A stretch of 64,000 nt of DNA, from assembly GCA_029532415.1 (NCBI GenBank), contig JAQOTA010000055.1, forward strand, positions 1-64,000. The letters are read 5' to 3'. Below are positions 11,327 through 22,470 of this stretch, piece by piece. The notes beneath the pieces were generated by a model. That model searched no databases and was not told where the DNA came from. It saw only the letters and a program-made list of their open reading frames with translations. Position numbers and translations under genes: made by a program. Within the stretch, counting starts at the first letter, position 1. Each line of letters starts with the position of its first letter. This stretch comes from Marasmius tenuissimus. Lineage: Eukaryota > Basidiomycota > Agaricomycetes > Agaricales > Marasmiaceae.

Positions 11327-13780
11327 GGGCAGGGCGCTTGCAAAACGCACACAACCCTTGCCAGAGAAGCCTCGATCGACTATCTTACGATTTAGCTTCG
11401 ACTCGTTGAAACAAGCGCGCTCCCTTCGATGAGCTCTCCATATGGGTCCCTCCCTACTCTTGTAGGGAACATATCGCCATCTTCCATCCTGGTTCACTGG
11501 TGGTTGGAGAGACCAACGCCCTCGGACTTTATTCGATGTGATGAGCAGTCCACCAAGATGGTAGGTCGACATTTTCTGAAGCGCAGCAGTCGAGAAAACG
11601 AGCATTGGGTAGGTTCTCCGGTCGTCTAGTCTAAATCCATCCAAATCCAGCAGCATCCTTGGTTTTCACGACGTGGGTGGATATTTCGTGAGCTCGAGAC
11701 TACTCAGAAGCTGAGTTGCGCTCCATACATCACCGCGTAAAGAAGAATGGAATGCAGAGAAATCGTCACGAGTTCAGAGTGCTGATACTCCGTGGCAGGT
11801 TGAGGAATCAAACAAACGGTTTCATATTGGGGGAGAAAAGGGCCGTCGTTCTATAGCAGAGTCTATGAAAGAGCCCCCGATCTCAAAACACAAAACCAGC
11901 ATCAACTGTCTGAAAAGATTCATCATCGCCGAATGAAGATAGAACGTATAAGAAACCGGACCGCATCATCGAGCCTAAGCAAACGTCGTGAATTCTCGGG
12001 CACGACATAGCGATTAAAGCACGTAGTAGGAGAGTGACGGTAACGAGATTTGCAGCGTGTGGTGGCGTGTACATCAGAGCGGAGGAAGATGAGGGGTGGA
12101 GTCGTGTCCGGCACCATCACCGAACAACACCTAGAGAATGGCAGAGAGTTAACTTGGAGGTCACTGGAAGCGCTCCTGGTGGTTTAAAGGCTGGTAATGG
12201 TGGGTTGATGGAGATTGGACTGGAACGAGGGTCGGTGAATTGACCTTGCTAGCTGTACGGCCTCGGATCTCGATGGAAAGACAGCGGCGCGTATGTTTCA
12301 ATGGAGGAAGACGAGGGGTGGGGTCATGTCCGGTAGTAAATTACTCGGGTTGCGGAGAGGTTGCACGAGAGGATGGGACGTCGGCCTTGGATATATCGAG
12401 TCATCCTCTACACAATGGTCTTTTGCGAATACGGTCCGGAGCCTTGTTGATTCCTGTACGTCTGGTCTCGGGATCCTTCTGTACGCCGACTGCGCCAGGT
12501 AGGTCTTCGAATCGACGTTAGTCAACCCAGGTCGAAGAGGAAGTTACAGTGCGCGGCCAACAACGAGAATCTTAGATACCGGCTGACGAGCACATCCAAA
12601 ATCTACTGAGGGCGTGGTTTTGTCATGATGAAGGGGAATTGTAGGCATGCGGAGATTCGAGTATGAGTGAAAGGGAAGCAGAGGACAGCTGTGAGAACTG
12701 CAAGGCAGTGAAGTGAGCGAGCAGATATCAGCTTTCCGTGAGCTGGCTCTCCATCTCTGTCTGATTCGTGGGTAATGAAGATGGTGCCGTCGACGAAGTG
12801 GTTGAGATGGTCGTCGTTGTCAGGAGAAAAACTACACGTGATCATGAAGTCACTTGTCTCCCATCATCTCCTTCCCTGTCTCCTCCCATAAAACCGTACC
12901 AAACGAGACCTTTCATCGTACGATACGATCATGAATCTTCTCCATCACAACGTCCAAACAGGCAGAATTTTGTTTGGAACAACAATGCAGGCGAACCTCT
13001 GGTGGTCATTTCTTCAATAACGGCACCGACAGCAATCTCGATCAAGCCAAACCTCTCCTCGACGGTTGGGAATCTCATGAGCGTGGCTCAAGAGGTGTTT
13101 GTTGCACGCTGAGGCAGGTGCGTGTTTTTCTCCTTCGTCTTGAAGCCTCGTTTTGAGTCCCCAAAGGCAATACAACATCACTCGAAACTACGTACCAGAA
13201 ACACTATCTCGACCAAGACGCCATTTTCATCGAACATGGCTCGAGAGACTTTGACCATCGAAACAAGGTCGTCGACGCAAACGCGGAGGCCATCTGCGAT
13301 CCCCTTCATTCCCACTCTTTCATCTCCATGATCAAACAACATACGCTCGTCGTTCGACTTTTCTCCTCACCACCACCACGTCGCCAAGCCCGATACATCC
13401 GTTGCGTTGGCCTCAGCCGTTCCTTCATTCATTCCTCGTCTCACTGTCCACATGGAATAATGACGTTGGGTACAAAGAGGGACCCACTACTCACAGATCA
13501 GCGGCTCGTGGTCGACTCTCAGGCGTACCAACAGTTCCACCTACTTCTCATGGATCAAACGGGCCAACAAAACCAGCATGCGTCCGGATCAAAATCAACA
13601 TTGCACTAAAACCAACACGTTATCAACAGGCATCTGCCTCTGAACCGCGAGGTGATACTACTGAGGAGGATGCGGAAGGAGAGCGACCGCATTTAGGACG
13701 ACAATGTTCAACTATTGTTGCAGGAACGCGCCGTTGGTACAGGTAATGCACCGTTACTGACTCGGAAGCGGGAAAGGCTA
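11327..13780. other. Spacer between copy A and BTB pseudogene
   Basis: No intact gene is seen. Two short stretches (about 12,063-12,111 and 12,286-12,335) both translate on the plus strand to G-(V/A)-Y-x3-EEDEGW-x2-VR, a small tandem coding-like duplicate. Further right (12,760-13,600) are open frames rich in Ser/Thr/Pro. They may be the decayed N-terminal part of the BTB pseudogene, but I could not align them with confidence. Confidence 0.35.
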
Positions 13781-13879
13781 CACTAGTGGTGTCATCAGGG
13801 AACTCCGAGCGATGTGTACAGCTAGTCAAGAGGTGGCCACTGCCCATAGCCGGCGGTGGTTTTGGGAGGAGCCGGAGGG

Positions 13880-14290
13880 AATTCGATGCCAAGGTCAAAT
13901 GGAATGGATTGTATGCTTCCTCGAGCTCTATTTCTCTTCTGCCATCAATGGAAAGACGCCAAGTCCTCTTTTCGCCTCTCAATGAAACAAAACGTACCAG
14001 CCTTGCGACAGAGATACCTCGCCCGATTTGTTCCAACCAACCTATCACTCAACGGCTGGGACTAACGAGAAGCTGGGCGACGGACGAGCGTGTCTATCCC
14101 CCCAGAAGAGTATTCCGCTTATGCTGGGATCGATGGATCCGTTGCAGAGCGCGCTCTACGATCTCTCCCGGGTCTTCTGGTGTGAAGAATCACCTTACGG
14201 GTATCACCGGGGTATGGCAGGTTGTGTTAGACGGGAGGTCGTGCTGTTGCCGCCAGTCACAAGTATCATCAGACGATATTTGACGTGATG
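13880..14290 (+). pseudogene. BTB-protein pseudogene, relic of a copy of the 27-kb gene
   Basis: Nucleotide alignment to the intact BTB gene at 27,700-28,080 is clear in blocks. Examples are TTGTATGCTTCC..TCTCTTCTGCC, GAAAGACGCC, the CTACGACAGAGAT region (here TTGCGACAGAGAT), CAGCGGCTGGGAC (here CAACGGCTGGGAC), GAGAAGCTG..GCGACGGA and GCGC(A/T)CTCTACGATCTCTC. Relative to that gene it has several deletions (about 30 nt after TTCTGCC and about 20 nt before the CTCTACGATC block) and frame changes, so no continuous protein remains. The BTB core itself is not recognisable upstream. It sits beside DUF6535 copy A in the same divergent layout as the intact BTB gene beside copy C, so the two genes were probably duplicated together. 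Confidence 0.7.
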
Positions 14291-14709
14291 GACATCGCGA
14301 AGACGGATGGGGACGTTGGCTCCGACGTGGAAGAACAGGACGAACAGCTCGGTAGCGAGGTTCGAGGCCTTGATGTGAGGAAAGAGTGGCAGCTCTGGCG
14401 TACTTCGCGACGGTTTTGCATGCAAGCTCACAGAGACTATTGCAGTGAGGTGTATTACGAGACCCAAACCTCTGTATTCTTTGTTTGTCGTATAATCTGC
14501 TGTGTCATTCTTACTTGGAATTACTTAGTACCAGGTGCACGGAAGTACTACACAGTTCTGTCCTCAAACCTTCGCTCGAAAGAAGTGCTGGGACTGTTGC
14601 GATGTCCAGCCATGACACACTACCGACGACCGCGGCCTCTGATTGACTGGCATATAAGTTGACCCAGTCGTCATTGGTGTAGATAGATATCAACGAGCTC
14701 GGAAACCGA

Positions 14710-16622
14710 GCTCAAGAAAGGGTGATACATCATCTACATCGTTTATGTCTTCTCAATCCCGAGCTTCTGCAACTCAAAGACGATCCTAAACAGGCCTGAA
14801 GACGTATCTTGAAGTGAAATCCCTCAGTACGCGTCTCACCGAGCGAACTGATGAAGCTCAACTCACATTTCTTCTAGATATTTGCTTTATCCATCGTCCA
14901 TTGCCACCTCGGATGGAATAGTCTCATTCAGGAGCTGGCTGCTGAAGGCCCCCACAGAGATCTAAGCAAGGACGACCCAGGTCATCGCTCCCCACACTTC
15001 TTCGCCAACTCTTCGACGCGGAATATAATCACCTTATCGGCTTCGCTCTCAGTCACCGTCGATCCGCTTGATCGTCAGAATCGAGGGAGGCATACACGCA
15101 CACCATTAGCGAGCAGCACCCGAAGATCGGCAACTCAAGACAGGAACGGATCTGGACGTGAAAAAATTGTCAGCATGGTTCTCTCGCCGAGCCTCAGCAA
15201 ACTCACGGAGATTAACTTACGATACTTGAGCTATCTGTCCGCCTCCAGGCGCCCGTCACTGGAGATCCGAAAAAGAGTGACCTACGCCATTAGTACCCCA
15301 CGTCTCTTCGGCACGGAATATAATCGCTTTGTCGGTCGTCCATCTGCCTGATTGAGTGATTTCGATGGCATTGAGAGAGGCGTCCAAGAGCACCAACAGC
15401 GGGTCACACCAAACCAATATGCGGGCAATCCGTCCTACGAATCGTTGGACGTCAATCCGTAGGCTTAGATGGCCGATTGGATATACGCACCTCACGATGT
15501 GACAACAATGAACTCTCGTTGCACCACAATTTCGTCCATCCATCCCGTGCAACGACCTCGTTCAAGTGGGCCAACTTCCACTCTCTAATCGACATAACGA
15601 ACTTTGCCATTCTGAACGAGACCGTGCAATGCCTTTATCGTCCCTTGGGCGGGTGTATGGCAGTCGTAACAGTGAATTTGAAGGAGATCGATGTGGGGTG
15701 CCTTCTGATGCTCGAGCAAGCCACCTACTGCGTTGAAGAAGCACGAGAAAGGCCCTTCTGGTCGTCATATTGCTTGTGGTTGTAGAAACGTTGGTCGGCG
15801 TGGGCCCCGATTCCATCAGTGATGAACCTATAGCATTCCACGGTAATTTGGGGATGCTGTACCAGATCGCTGGTCGAAGACGAATGACGAATCTCCTCGT
15901 GTTTGGGGCGTCCAACGCCTACGTTTCCGTTCAAGCAAACTGGTGCGTACGCAATTGTCGGTCCCAAAGATACCGTGTTATGGGTGCAAGCTCGGGTCAG
16001 ACGGCGACGTCCACTCACACTCTAGCAGGCTCAACCACAGTGTAGTCGAGTCATTCTTGCGAAAGGTAGAGAGTGTCGACAACATCAATGGTAGATTATG
16101 TAGCGTTGAACCTAAAGGGTTGCCGATCAGGCGGTATACGCAGGTTTCGGATATTCAACAAACCTCAGGGATCAGGAGGATCAACATCCCCGTGCGGCTA
16201 CCGCAAATAAGCTGGTCCATCAATTCTAATTTCTGGGGTGAACTGGATTCCAAAATTGGGTCCATTCGATGGCGAGATGGTTCTTCAACTTCAGAAAGCC
16301 ACCTCACACAGGACAAGCACGTCCAACACATCACTTGCGAAGACAGCGTCTGGTAGAGCAACGTGGGGCCTTCAATGACATATTTTGGGGAGGATAGGTG
16401 GGACATCCACGATCTGTTTTGTGCGTCAGTCAGAGCAAGGACGCGTTGACCATCTTGCGAGCCAGACATACCTTGATCCACTCTCTTTTTAGCGCGATTT
16501 TCATAGCTCTTCAAAGCGATGGATCGGTCAAGATGGCAATAACGGATCTGGTACGTGGTTCGAATATGGTAGACGCGAACAGACACGAGATGCTCACACC
16601 CACCTAGCATCTGATACAACAT
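14710..16622 (-). pseudogene. Degenerate multi-exon gene relic, paralogue of 1-905
   Basis: The first exon candidate starts at 16,622 (MLYQMLGG) and ends at AAGAGAGTGGATCAAG before a GTATGTCTGG donor. A second exon-like stretch follows (SWMSHLSSPK), ending near GATCCCTGAG|GTTTG. Further exon-like pieces lie at 15,490, 15,320 and 15,020, the last two being tandem variants around GATTATATTCCG(T/C)G(C/T)CGAAGAG. No consistent full-length frame survives and no domain is recognised. Similarity to 1-905 is in DNA and intron positions rather than in protein. Confidence 0.4.
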
Positions 16623-18134
16623 CGCTCGGAGAGAAGGTGAGAAACCATATTGAAGGGCTTTTTGAATCCAACGACACTGCAGAGAATTTCAACACCAAAC
16701 GTCAAACGCGAATTCACCGCCGTTATGATTGCTACGCACCTTGCGAGAAACCAGGCCACCGACATACATCGAGAGCCTTCGAGTGGTACTGTATCATCGT
16801 CCTGAACCAGTTCAGTGCCGACTGGGCTATCGGTTTGTTCCATTCCATTTTCATTATGTTTGAGCTCGTTCGACAGCATCGCATCTTGCAGCCTGGCAGA
16901 CCAAAGAAAGAACTGCATGTTGGTCATGGTTTGTCCTCGGCTCGGCTGTCTCAACGACCTTCAGCTGTAGTTCAGAGCGAAAACAAAGCGATACGCACAG
17001 TAATATACACTGCGAACTTTGTCACAAAAGCATCCCTGACCGTCGGATGTCCACTGGAAGCATTTTGATGGTGAGTTGAGAACGCTTGGGATTTTCATGC
17101 ACGAGTCAAAAAGTGGTGAAAGGTTTGCGGTCAATGGGGAGGTCGTTATATTGATTGTTGGCGGTGTATACGAGCCGGTGTGAGGTGAAGGAGTCGCGTC
17201 GGGTAACGTAATCCATGCAAAGCGGCTTGACCCGGACCGTTCTGCCAGCTGTGGGCGTCGAGGGGCGTCGACGGTCAGTTTTCCGTGTCTGTCGAGACCT
17301 AATCGGAGTCTCGAGCTTGCAGCTCAGGGTATGCTTCGTGATTCCAACCATCAATTGCCTCGGAAGATGGCCAAGTACATCCCCACTCGCAAGCTCCTCT
17401 CTCACTACCGTCAGATCTCACACCTTTCCCCTCACTACATCCTCGCACACGACACCTCACGGAAGACCGGTTCATTAATACGACCGCCCGACATATCTCC
17501 CTTCACAGGAAATGTATCGATCCACTACACTCACCACCCTCTATCTCGCACGCCAAAAGCCTCGCTGCATCCCTCACCAAACTATCTCGATATTAAGAAG
17601 CTCATGGGTCTGGCATTCTGGCTGCAAGTCCCTGGTCAAGACCCTCCTTGTCTCGTGGTGAATAACGATGTTACTGGTCTTGAGGTAACACACATCTCAC
17701 AAACGATGTTACCGGTTGCGACACAAGGCTTTACTCTGATTACACGCAATCCACCATACTCTCTACGGCTTACGGCTCCTGGCCGTACTCTTGTCTGATA
17801 TCAGGGCTCACGCTGACCCAAGTTTGCACGACCACAGGCCTGAGGCAATACATCGACCAGAGAGCTAGATCAAAACACCGACGGGTACATTTCTATTTTA
17901 CAGTATTTTACCTACTTGGGCTGTGCAATATAGCAGAGTCGGTCGACTTATCATCTTTCATCCTTTGTCGACTCGAGCTCTCTCGAGCAACCTTTGAGAC
18001 TCAGTCAGGGCCTCTCAGATACCCATTCGTAGCAAAACACCGGTCCTTGAGATGGTGCGGTACGTTCCAAGTTCCAATTCAAATAGAATAGATACAGTAA
18101 CATACAAGGTAAACAATGCGAATTCGAGTCTCAA
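16623..18134. other. Relic region left of DUF6535 copy B
   Basis: No gene can be supported. The stretch about 16,975-17,240 matches 23,405-23,690 (left of copy C). Shared parts include GCGATAC(G/A)CAC, GATGGTGAGTTGAGAA and, on the minus strand, a small frame starting MDYVTR here and MDHVAR there. This shows that the left flanks of B and C were duplicated with them. A 155-codon plus frame at 17,331-17,798 has no recognisable domain. Confidence 0.4.
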
Positions 18135-21100
18135 CTACACGTTCTTGTCGGCGTCTGGACCTCCCATCACTGTCCCCTGTACAGGCCCACTCGCACTACA
18201 ACTTGCAGGATTCTCAGTTGCTACCGGTTGCATTGGAATATTTCCCTGTTCTGTGTCCTCGACAAGTCCCTCGGGCTTAGGCTGCGGGAATGGTTTCAAA
18301 CCGGAGCAGCCCTCCATCGGCTCGTCGGGGTCTACCTCTCCAGTATCTGTAACATCTCTCGGGCTACCACCGGAGTCCTCTGCCTGTGCTTCGACTTCGG
18401 CTCCCAGTTGCGGTAAACGTTCACGAGGAGCGGGGGGGTCGATATATTCATGGAAAATGTCTGTGAAGTGATCTGGCGGTAGATCTGGATGAGCCGCTCC
18501 AACCCGCTCTATGGCATCTCGCCAATCTGATGTTCTTCCCTCAAAAGATGAAAGGTATCTGTAAGTTTCCCTTTCCTCCGCCAGGCGATTATGAACGAAG
18601 GTTATCAGCCCCAGCCCTGCTGAAGACATCACGAGCGGCGAGATCTTTGATTCGCCAGGGCAGTGGGACGATTCGGCATCGGATTGGGGGTACTCGTTGA
18701 TATGCTTCGATAGAATTTCAACGAGTTGCTCCTTGTACATGTTCAGTGCACCACCCCAATCTCTACTGAGTGAACCCAGATATCCAAAGCCAATCTCGGG
18801 ATCTGTGGGAGATAGACCATTCAACATCTTCCTGAGCTTTGAAAGCGGGAGGGAGAAATGGCCGGGGATAACACCGAAGTGGTCCTCGGGGAGTTCGTGC
18901 ACGCGTCGTACGATATCCATCGCCTCCATCCAATTGTATTGGTTGTTGTAAGTTATATGATTGTAGATGGCCCTCTCAAGTATGGTCCGATGCATATGGG
19001 ATAGAAAATTGCGACCGGCAGCTGATTTGACAAGCATTGAAGTGGTGGTTGTTGGTAGATTCAGAGTATCATTCGGCGAAGACGCAATGATATGCGAAGC
19101 CAAATCCTGCATCAAAGTCGCCAAATAGTAGTCCGAGGCAGCGAGACTCTGCGCCATCTCCGTGTATATACCCCAAAGGTGATCACATACTAGATCATCA
19201 TCTGGAATTGCGTCAATGCACTCGAAAGGGGTGGAATCTCGGCCGCTGCCACTCCCGCCATTCATTGACACATGGGTCCAATGGAGAAGGTGCTTGAAAT
19301 GCCCCGTTCGCCTTTCGACAGCAAGGAAATCACGCTTTGCACGTGTCAGATGATCTTCAATGCCCTCAGAAGAAAGATTGGGATCAAGTGCTGCCTCGAT
19401 GTCACCAACAGTCCACTTCCTCCCCGGGAGAAAGAACCATTGGTCAAGGACAGCGGGCATAACAAGATGCAGGGGAAAAGTCGACAGGATATTCCGGAGA
19501 TGCGGAATCATGTGTGGGCTGTCTCGGAGCTCTGCAACGAGCCAGCGGAATGCATCCAGTTCATAGAAAGGAGGGGCAAGGTCAATGCTTGAACGTTGTA
19601 AGAGTTCAAGATCGACAGACGACCAATCTGAGAGACTATTTATTATTTCTCCGAAGGCCAACGTTGGGCGTATGAAATTGTGATAGGCAGAATTGGTAAT
19701 CCAATCCCTATAATAAAGAAACAATGCCACACGGCGCAGGGGACTGAGGATGTGAGAGATAAGTCTCAAGACTTGGAACGCGGCCCATGCCTGGGGTGAT
19801 TTGTAAGGACATGTGTATTCCATGGGAGGTAGTGTTGTGATGAAATCAACAGGCGAAAGATAATCTTTAGAATGTTCAGTGCGAGTTCGCATCTCCCGGA
19901 GCTCCCATGTAACTTGTCGTGCCTGTCGAATGACATCAACAGTGGGGATAATCGTGGTTCCAAAGTAGAAGAGGGCAGCAAATGCAACAACAGCTGTCGA
20001 AATCTTGAATAGGACTGGCTGTCGCGTCCGCAACAACTCCAGTAGCCCAGCAAGGAAGAGGAAGAGTGCGAATTCGAGTAGCATTGGAAGGGAAGCAAGG
20101 ATCATTGGGACACGCCACTTCTCCAGGCTCTGATTTCGGTGCCACCGAAGCGCAAGTGCTTCAGACGGGGTGCGCGTGTGGGTATGCCGGCGATGCTCTC
20201 GGAGCCATTGTTTGCAGAGAAGAGCAAACAGGGCATCGACGAGAGCGAGGATGAGGCTCAGGAACCATAGTATGTTGATTGCGACATCGGATGATGATAC
20301 TGTGAATTCGTCAGTCTCAGTGACTGAGCTGCCGTTCAACTGCTGAGAAATCTGCTTCAAAAGTGCGACAGTAGTGTCTTCTGGTGCTTCTTGGAGCCAT
20401 TGGTACGATTCGATAGTGAAGGCAGTAACGACTGCAGAGAAAAGACCGGCCTAATATCCAAGACAAGGCTTCAGTCTTCCAAAGATTCCAGGGATTCCGG
20501 GAAACCAGGCACGTACAAAGACCAATAATGTGTCAATATCCTCCTTCCATCCTCCAACGAGTCCTTCATCCAGTGAGGTAACCTCTGTCATGACAACGTC
20601 CCAAGATTTCTCAAGTGTAGGTTGTTTAGGATCCTAGATGTGGATGAGTATTCGAACAAAGCCATTGGTAGGATGCTCACCGATTCCCCGTTAGCTGCTC
20701 CTTTATTTCCTGTGGGTTTGTCGGTCTTCATACCGTCGCGTTGGTTCCGCCCTTCCATTCCTGTATCCTGAGGAGTGAATGAGCGAACTGTGCGACCGAT
20801 CGGACATTGGCAAAGCCTTACCGCCCCCAATTCATCCTCGCCCTCGTCCTTGTCCGTAGCCTGAGGCGAGACTTCCTTGGCACTTGTAGAGGCCTGAGTG
20901 AAAACGCAAAGGATGAGACCCGATTCACGCTGATGCCATTAAGTTCTATCGTAGCAACTCACCGATGGTACCGCGTCTGTGTCTTCCACCTCAGTATCAT
21001 CTAATGGTTTCGTTCCAAGTCCGGCCTGAGCCAAAGGTCAGAAATCATTCAGCGATAAGTAACACGAATGTGTCGCTCACCTGTACGGATTTTTCCTCCC

Positions 21101-21418
21101 GCTGAGGCTCATTTGTCGATTCGCCTACAATCTCCTTCAATGATGTGGGACCCGTAGACTGCGTGATAGATTAAAAAAGCACTCAGTGTGCGATACAGAT
21201 GCAAGAGTTTATAGCCCTACCAGAGCGAGATTTTCCAGCGATGACTGAGATTCGTCGGATGTTGGAGGCTGTGAGTGCCGTGGAATGACACAGAGGACGT
21301 AAGTGAGACGGAGCTCAAGAAAGTACTTTCGACGTTGAAAACCTACCTGAGTTTGCGAGAGAGCCAATTTTCTTGAACTACGAGGTCTTTTCCTGGCAGG
21401 CGGGGTGTCTGAGGACAT
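18135..21418 (-). CDS. DUF6535 membrane protein, copy B (intact)
   Basis: Function unknown. Start MSSDTPPA is at 21,418. Exons: 21,347-21,418; 21,221-21,268; 21,081-21,158; 20,963-21,025; 20,822-20,893; 20,681-20,767; 20,517-20,633; 18,135-20,450. All are multiples of 3 nt, giving 950 aa. Residues 1-140 or so are hydrophilic, charged and low in complexity. The exon ending EDIDTLLVF leads into the DUF6535 core (from about residue 180: AGLFSAVVTAFTIESYQWLQ), with further hydrophobic helices at roughly 234-258, 292-318 and 325-350. A basic loop (WLREHRRHTHTRTPSEALALRW) lies between the second and third. The C-terminal 580 residues are probably soluble and end DADKNV. This is the best minus-strand reference copy for judging damage in A and C. 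Confidence 0.85.
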
Positions 21419-21547
21419 GGTACGAGAGAGCTCCTGGTCACAACGCGCATCCGGCGTAAGAAAGAACCAAACTTGAAAAAGAAAACAAGAAAACAAATAC
21501 CATACGATCCAGCTGCCAGCAAGCGACCGGCCCGCCCAGGCACTTCT

Positions 21548-21560
21548 GTCCCACGACCCT
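21548..21560. promoter_or_regulatory. Conserved upstream element of copy B
   Basis: GTCCCACGACCCT, identical to the element upstream of copy A, lies about 130 bp upstream of the ATG of B. Similarity to A ends just to its right, where truncated fragment E begins, so it also marks a duplication breakpoint. Confidence 0.4.
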
Positions 21561-21978
21561 CGTTAGCTGCACCTCCGTTTCCTGCGCCGGTTTATCGTTC
21601 TTCGTTTTGCTCAGCGGGGCCTTCTCCGTCGCTCTTGAAGCCTAAGAACTGATTGAGCTATTTCTGATGTATGGCGGGATAAACCATTGGCAAACCCGCC
21701 TTACCGTGTTCGCCTTATCTTCGCCTGTGTCTTTGCCCGTGGTGTGAGGCGAGACCTCCCCTTTGACGCTCGTGGCACTTTCTCGTGGCGACTGAGTTTC
21801 GTCGGATGTTGGAGACTGTGAACGCTGTGAAAACAGCACAGAGAAGGTAAGGCTGAGCTATGAGACCGAACTACAGAAGGTGTACCGTTGGGAGCCTACC
21901 TGATTTTGCGAGGAAGTCAATCTCCTTGAGGCTTGAGCTACGAGTTCTCTTCCTGACCGAAGGGGTATCTGAAGACAT
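21561..21978 (-). pseudogene. Truncated 5' fragment of a DUF6535 gene (E)
   Basis: Start MSSDTPSVRKR is at 21,978. Exon 1 (21,900-21,978) is 79 nt, so it no longer keeps phase 0. Compared with copy A it has an indel around the CGTAGCTCAAGC part. The second exon (21,705-21,824) is a fusion: its first 45 nt or so match exon 2 of copy A and the rest matches exon 5 (VSPHTTGKDTGEDKANT), so the exons between were lost. A last piece (from 21,641) matches exon 6 and is cut off at 21,560 against the promoter element of copy B. No DUF6535 core follows. Confidence 0.8.
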
Positions 21979-22059
21979 GGTACGAGATAGAGCTTCTGGT
22001 ACCAAGTGATGTTTCACAGCTGGCGTGCATATCGTTGCAACTTGCAATGGGCACATACG

Positions 22060-22470
22060 GGCGCTTCGACGCCAACCACCATAGTCGTCATCCTGGTTAT
22101 GTCACATGTGATTCGGACCTCTTTTCTTTCAACACCATCAACATTTTTTCTTCTCTTTTTCTCGACTCAAGTCCATTCGCAACGTCGTGCCTAGCCAACG
22201 CTCTTCTGTTGGAAATTGGAATGTAAATATTGCTCACCACCGGCCGGTACTGCGGACTTCCTTTATAGCTAAAATCAACGCGTTTCCAGACGTTCCGAGG
22301 GGAGGAAGACGGAATCAGGATTGGGATGTTGCAGTGCCAAAGTCAGCGTAGACGATGACAGAGACCTGTCCAGCTTGAGTGAGTATCCGACCACTATCGT
22401 CTGATCGGGACTTTTCTTGAAGCCTCCGAGAGAACTTGTTTTCGGAAAGCAGTATCAGTTGGCACGACTC
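22060..22470. repeat. Diverged repeat copy 3 of the 1.2/1.5-kb segments
   Basis: It matches 1,550-2,075 throughout: CCAACCACCATAGTCGTCATC, CATTCGCAACGTCGTGCCT, GGAAATTGGAATG, then GAAGACGGAATCAGGATTGGGATG and GAAAGCAGTATCAGTTGGCACG. It lies directly left-to-right of fragment E, so the duplicated block may have included a DUF6535 5' end. Confidence 0.5.

Noticed and set aside
16550..16580. GGTTCGAATATGG resembling a tRNA T-arm
   Set aside because: No matching acceptor stem, D-arm or anticodon arm could be found around it.
17331..17798. 155-codon plus frame as a gene
   Set aside because: No domain, no splice context and composition like the surrounding relic DNA; not supported beyond chance.
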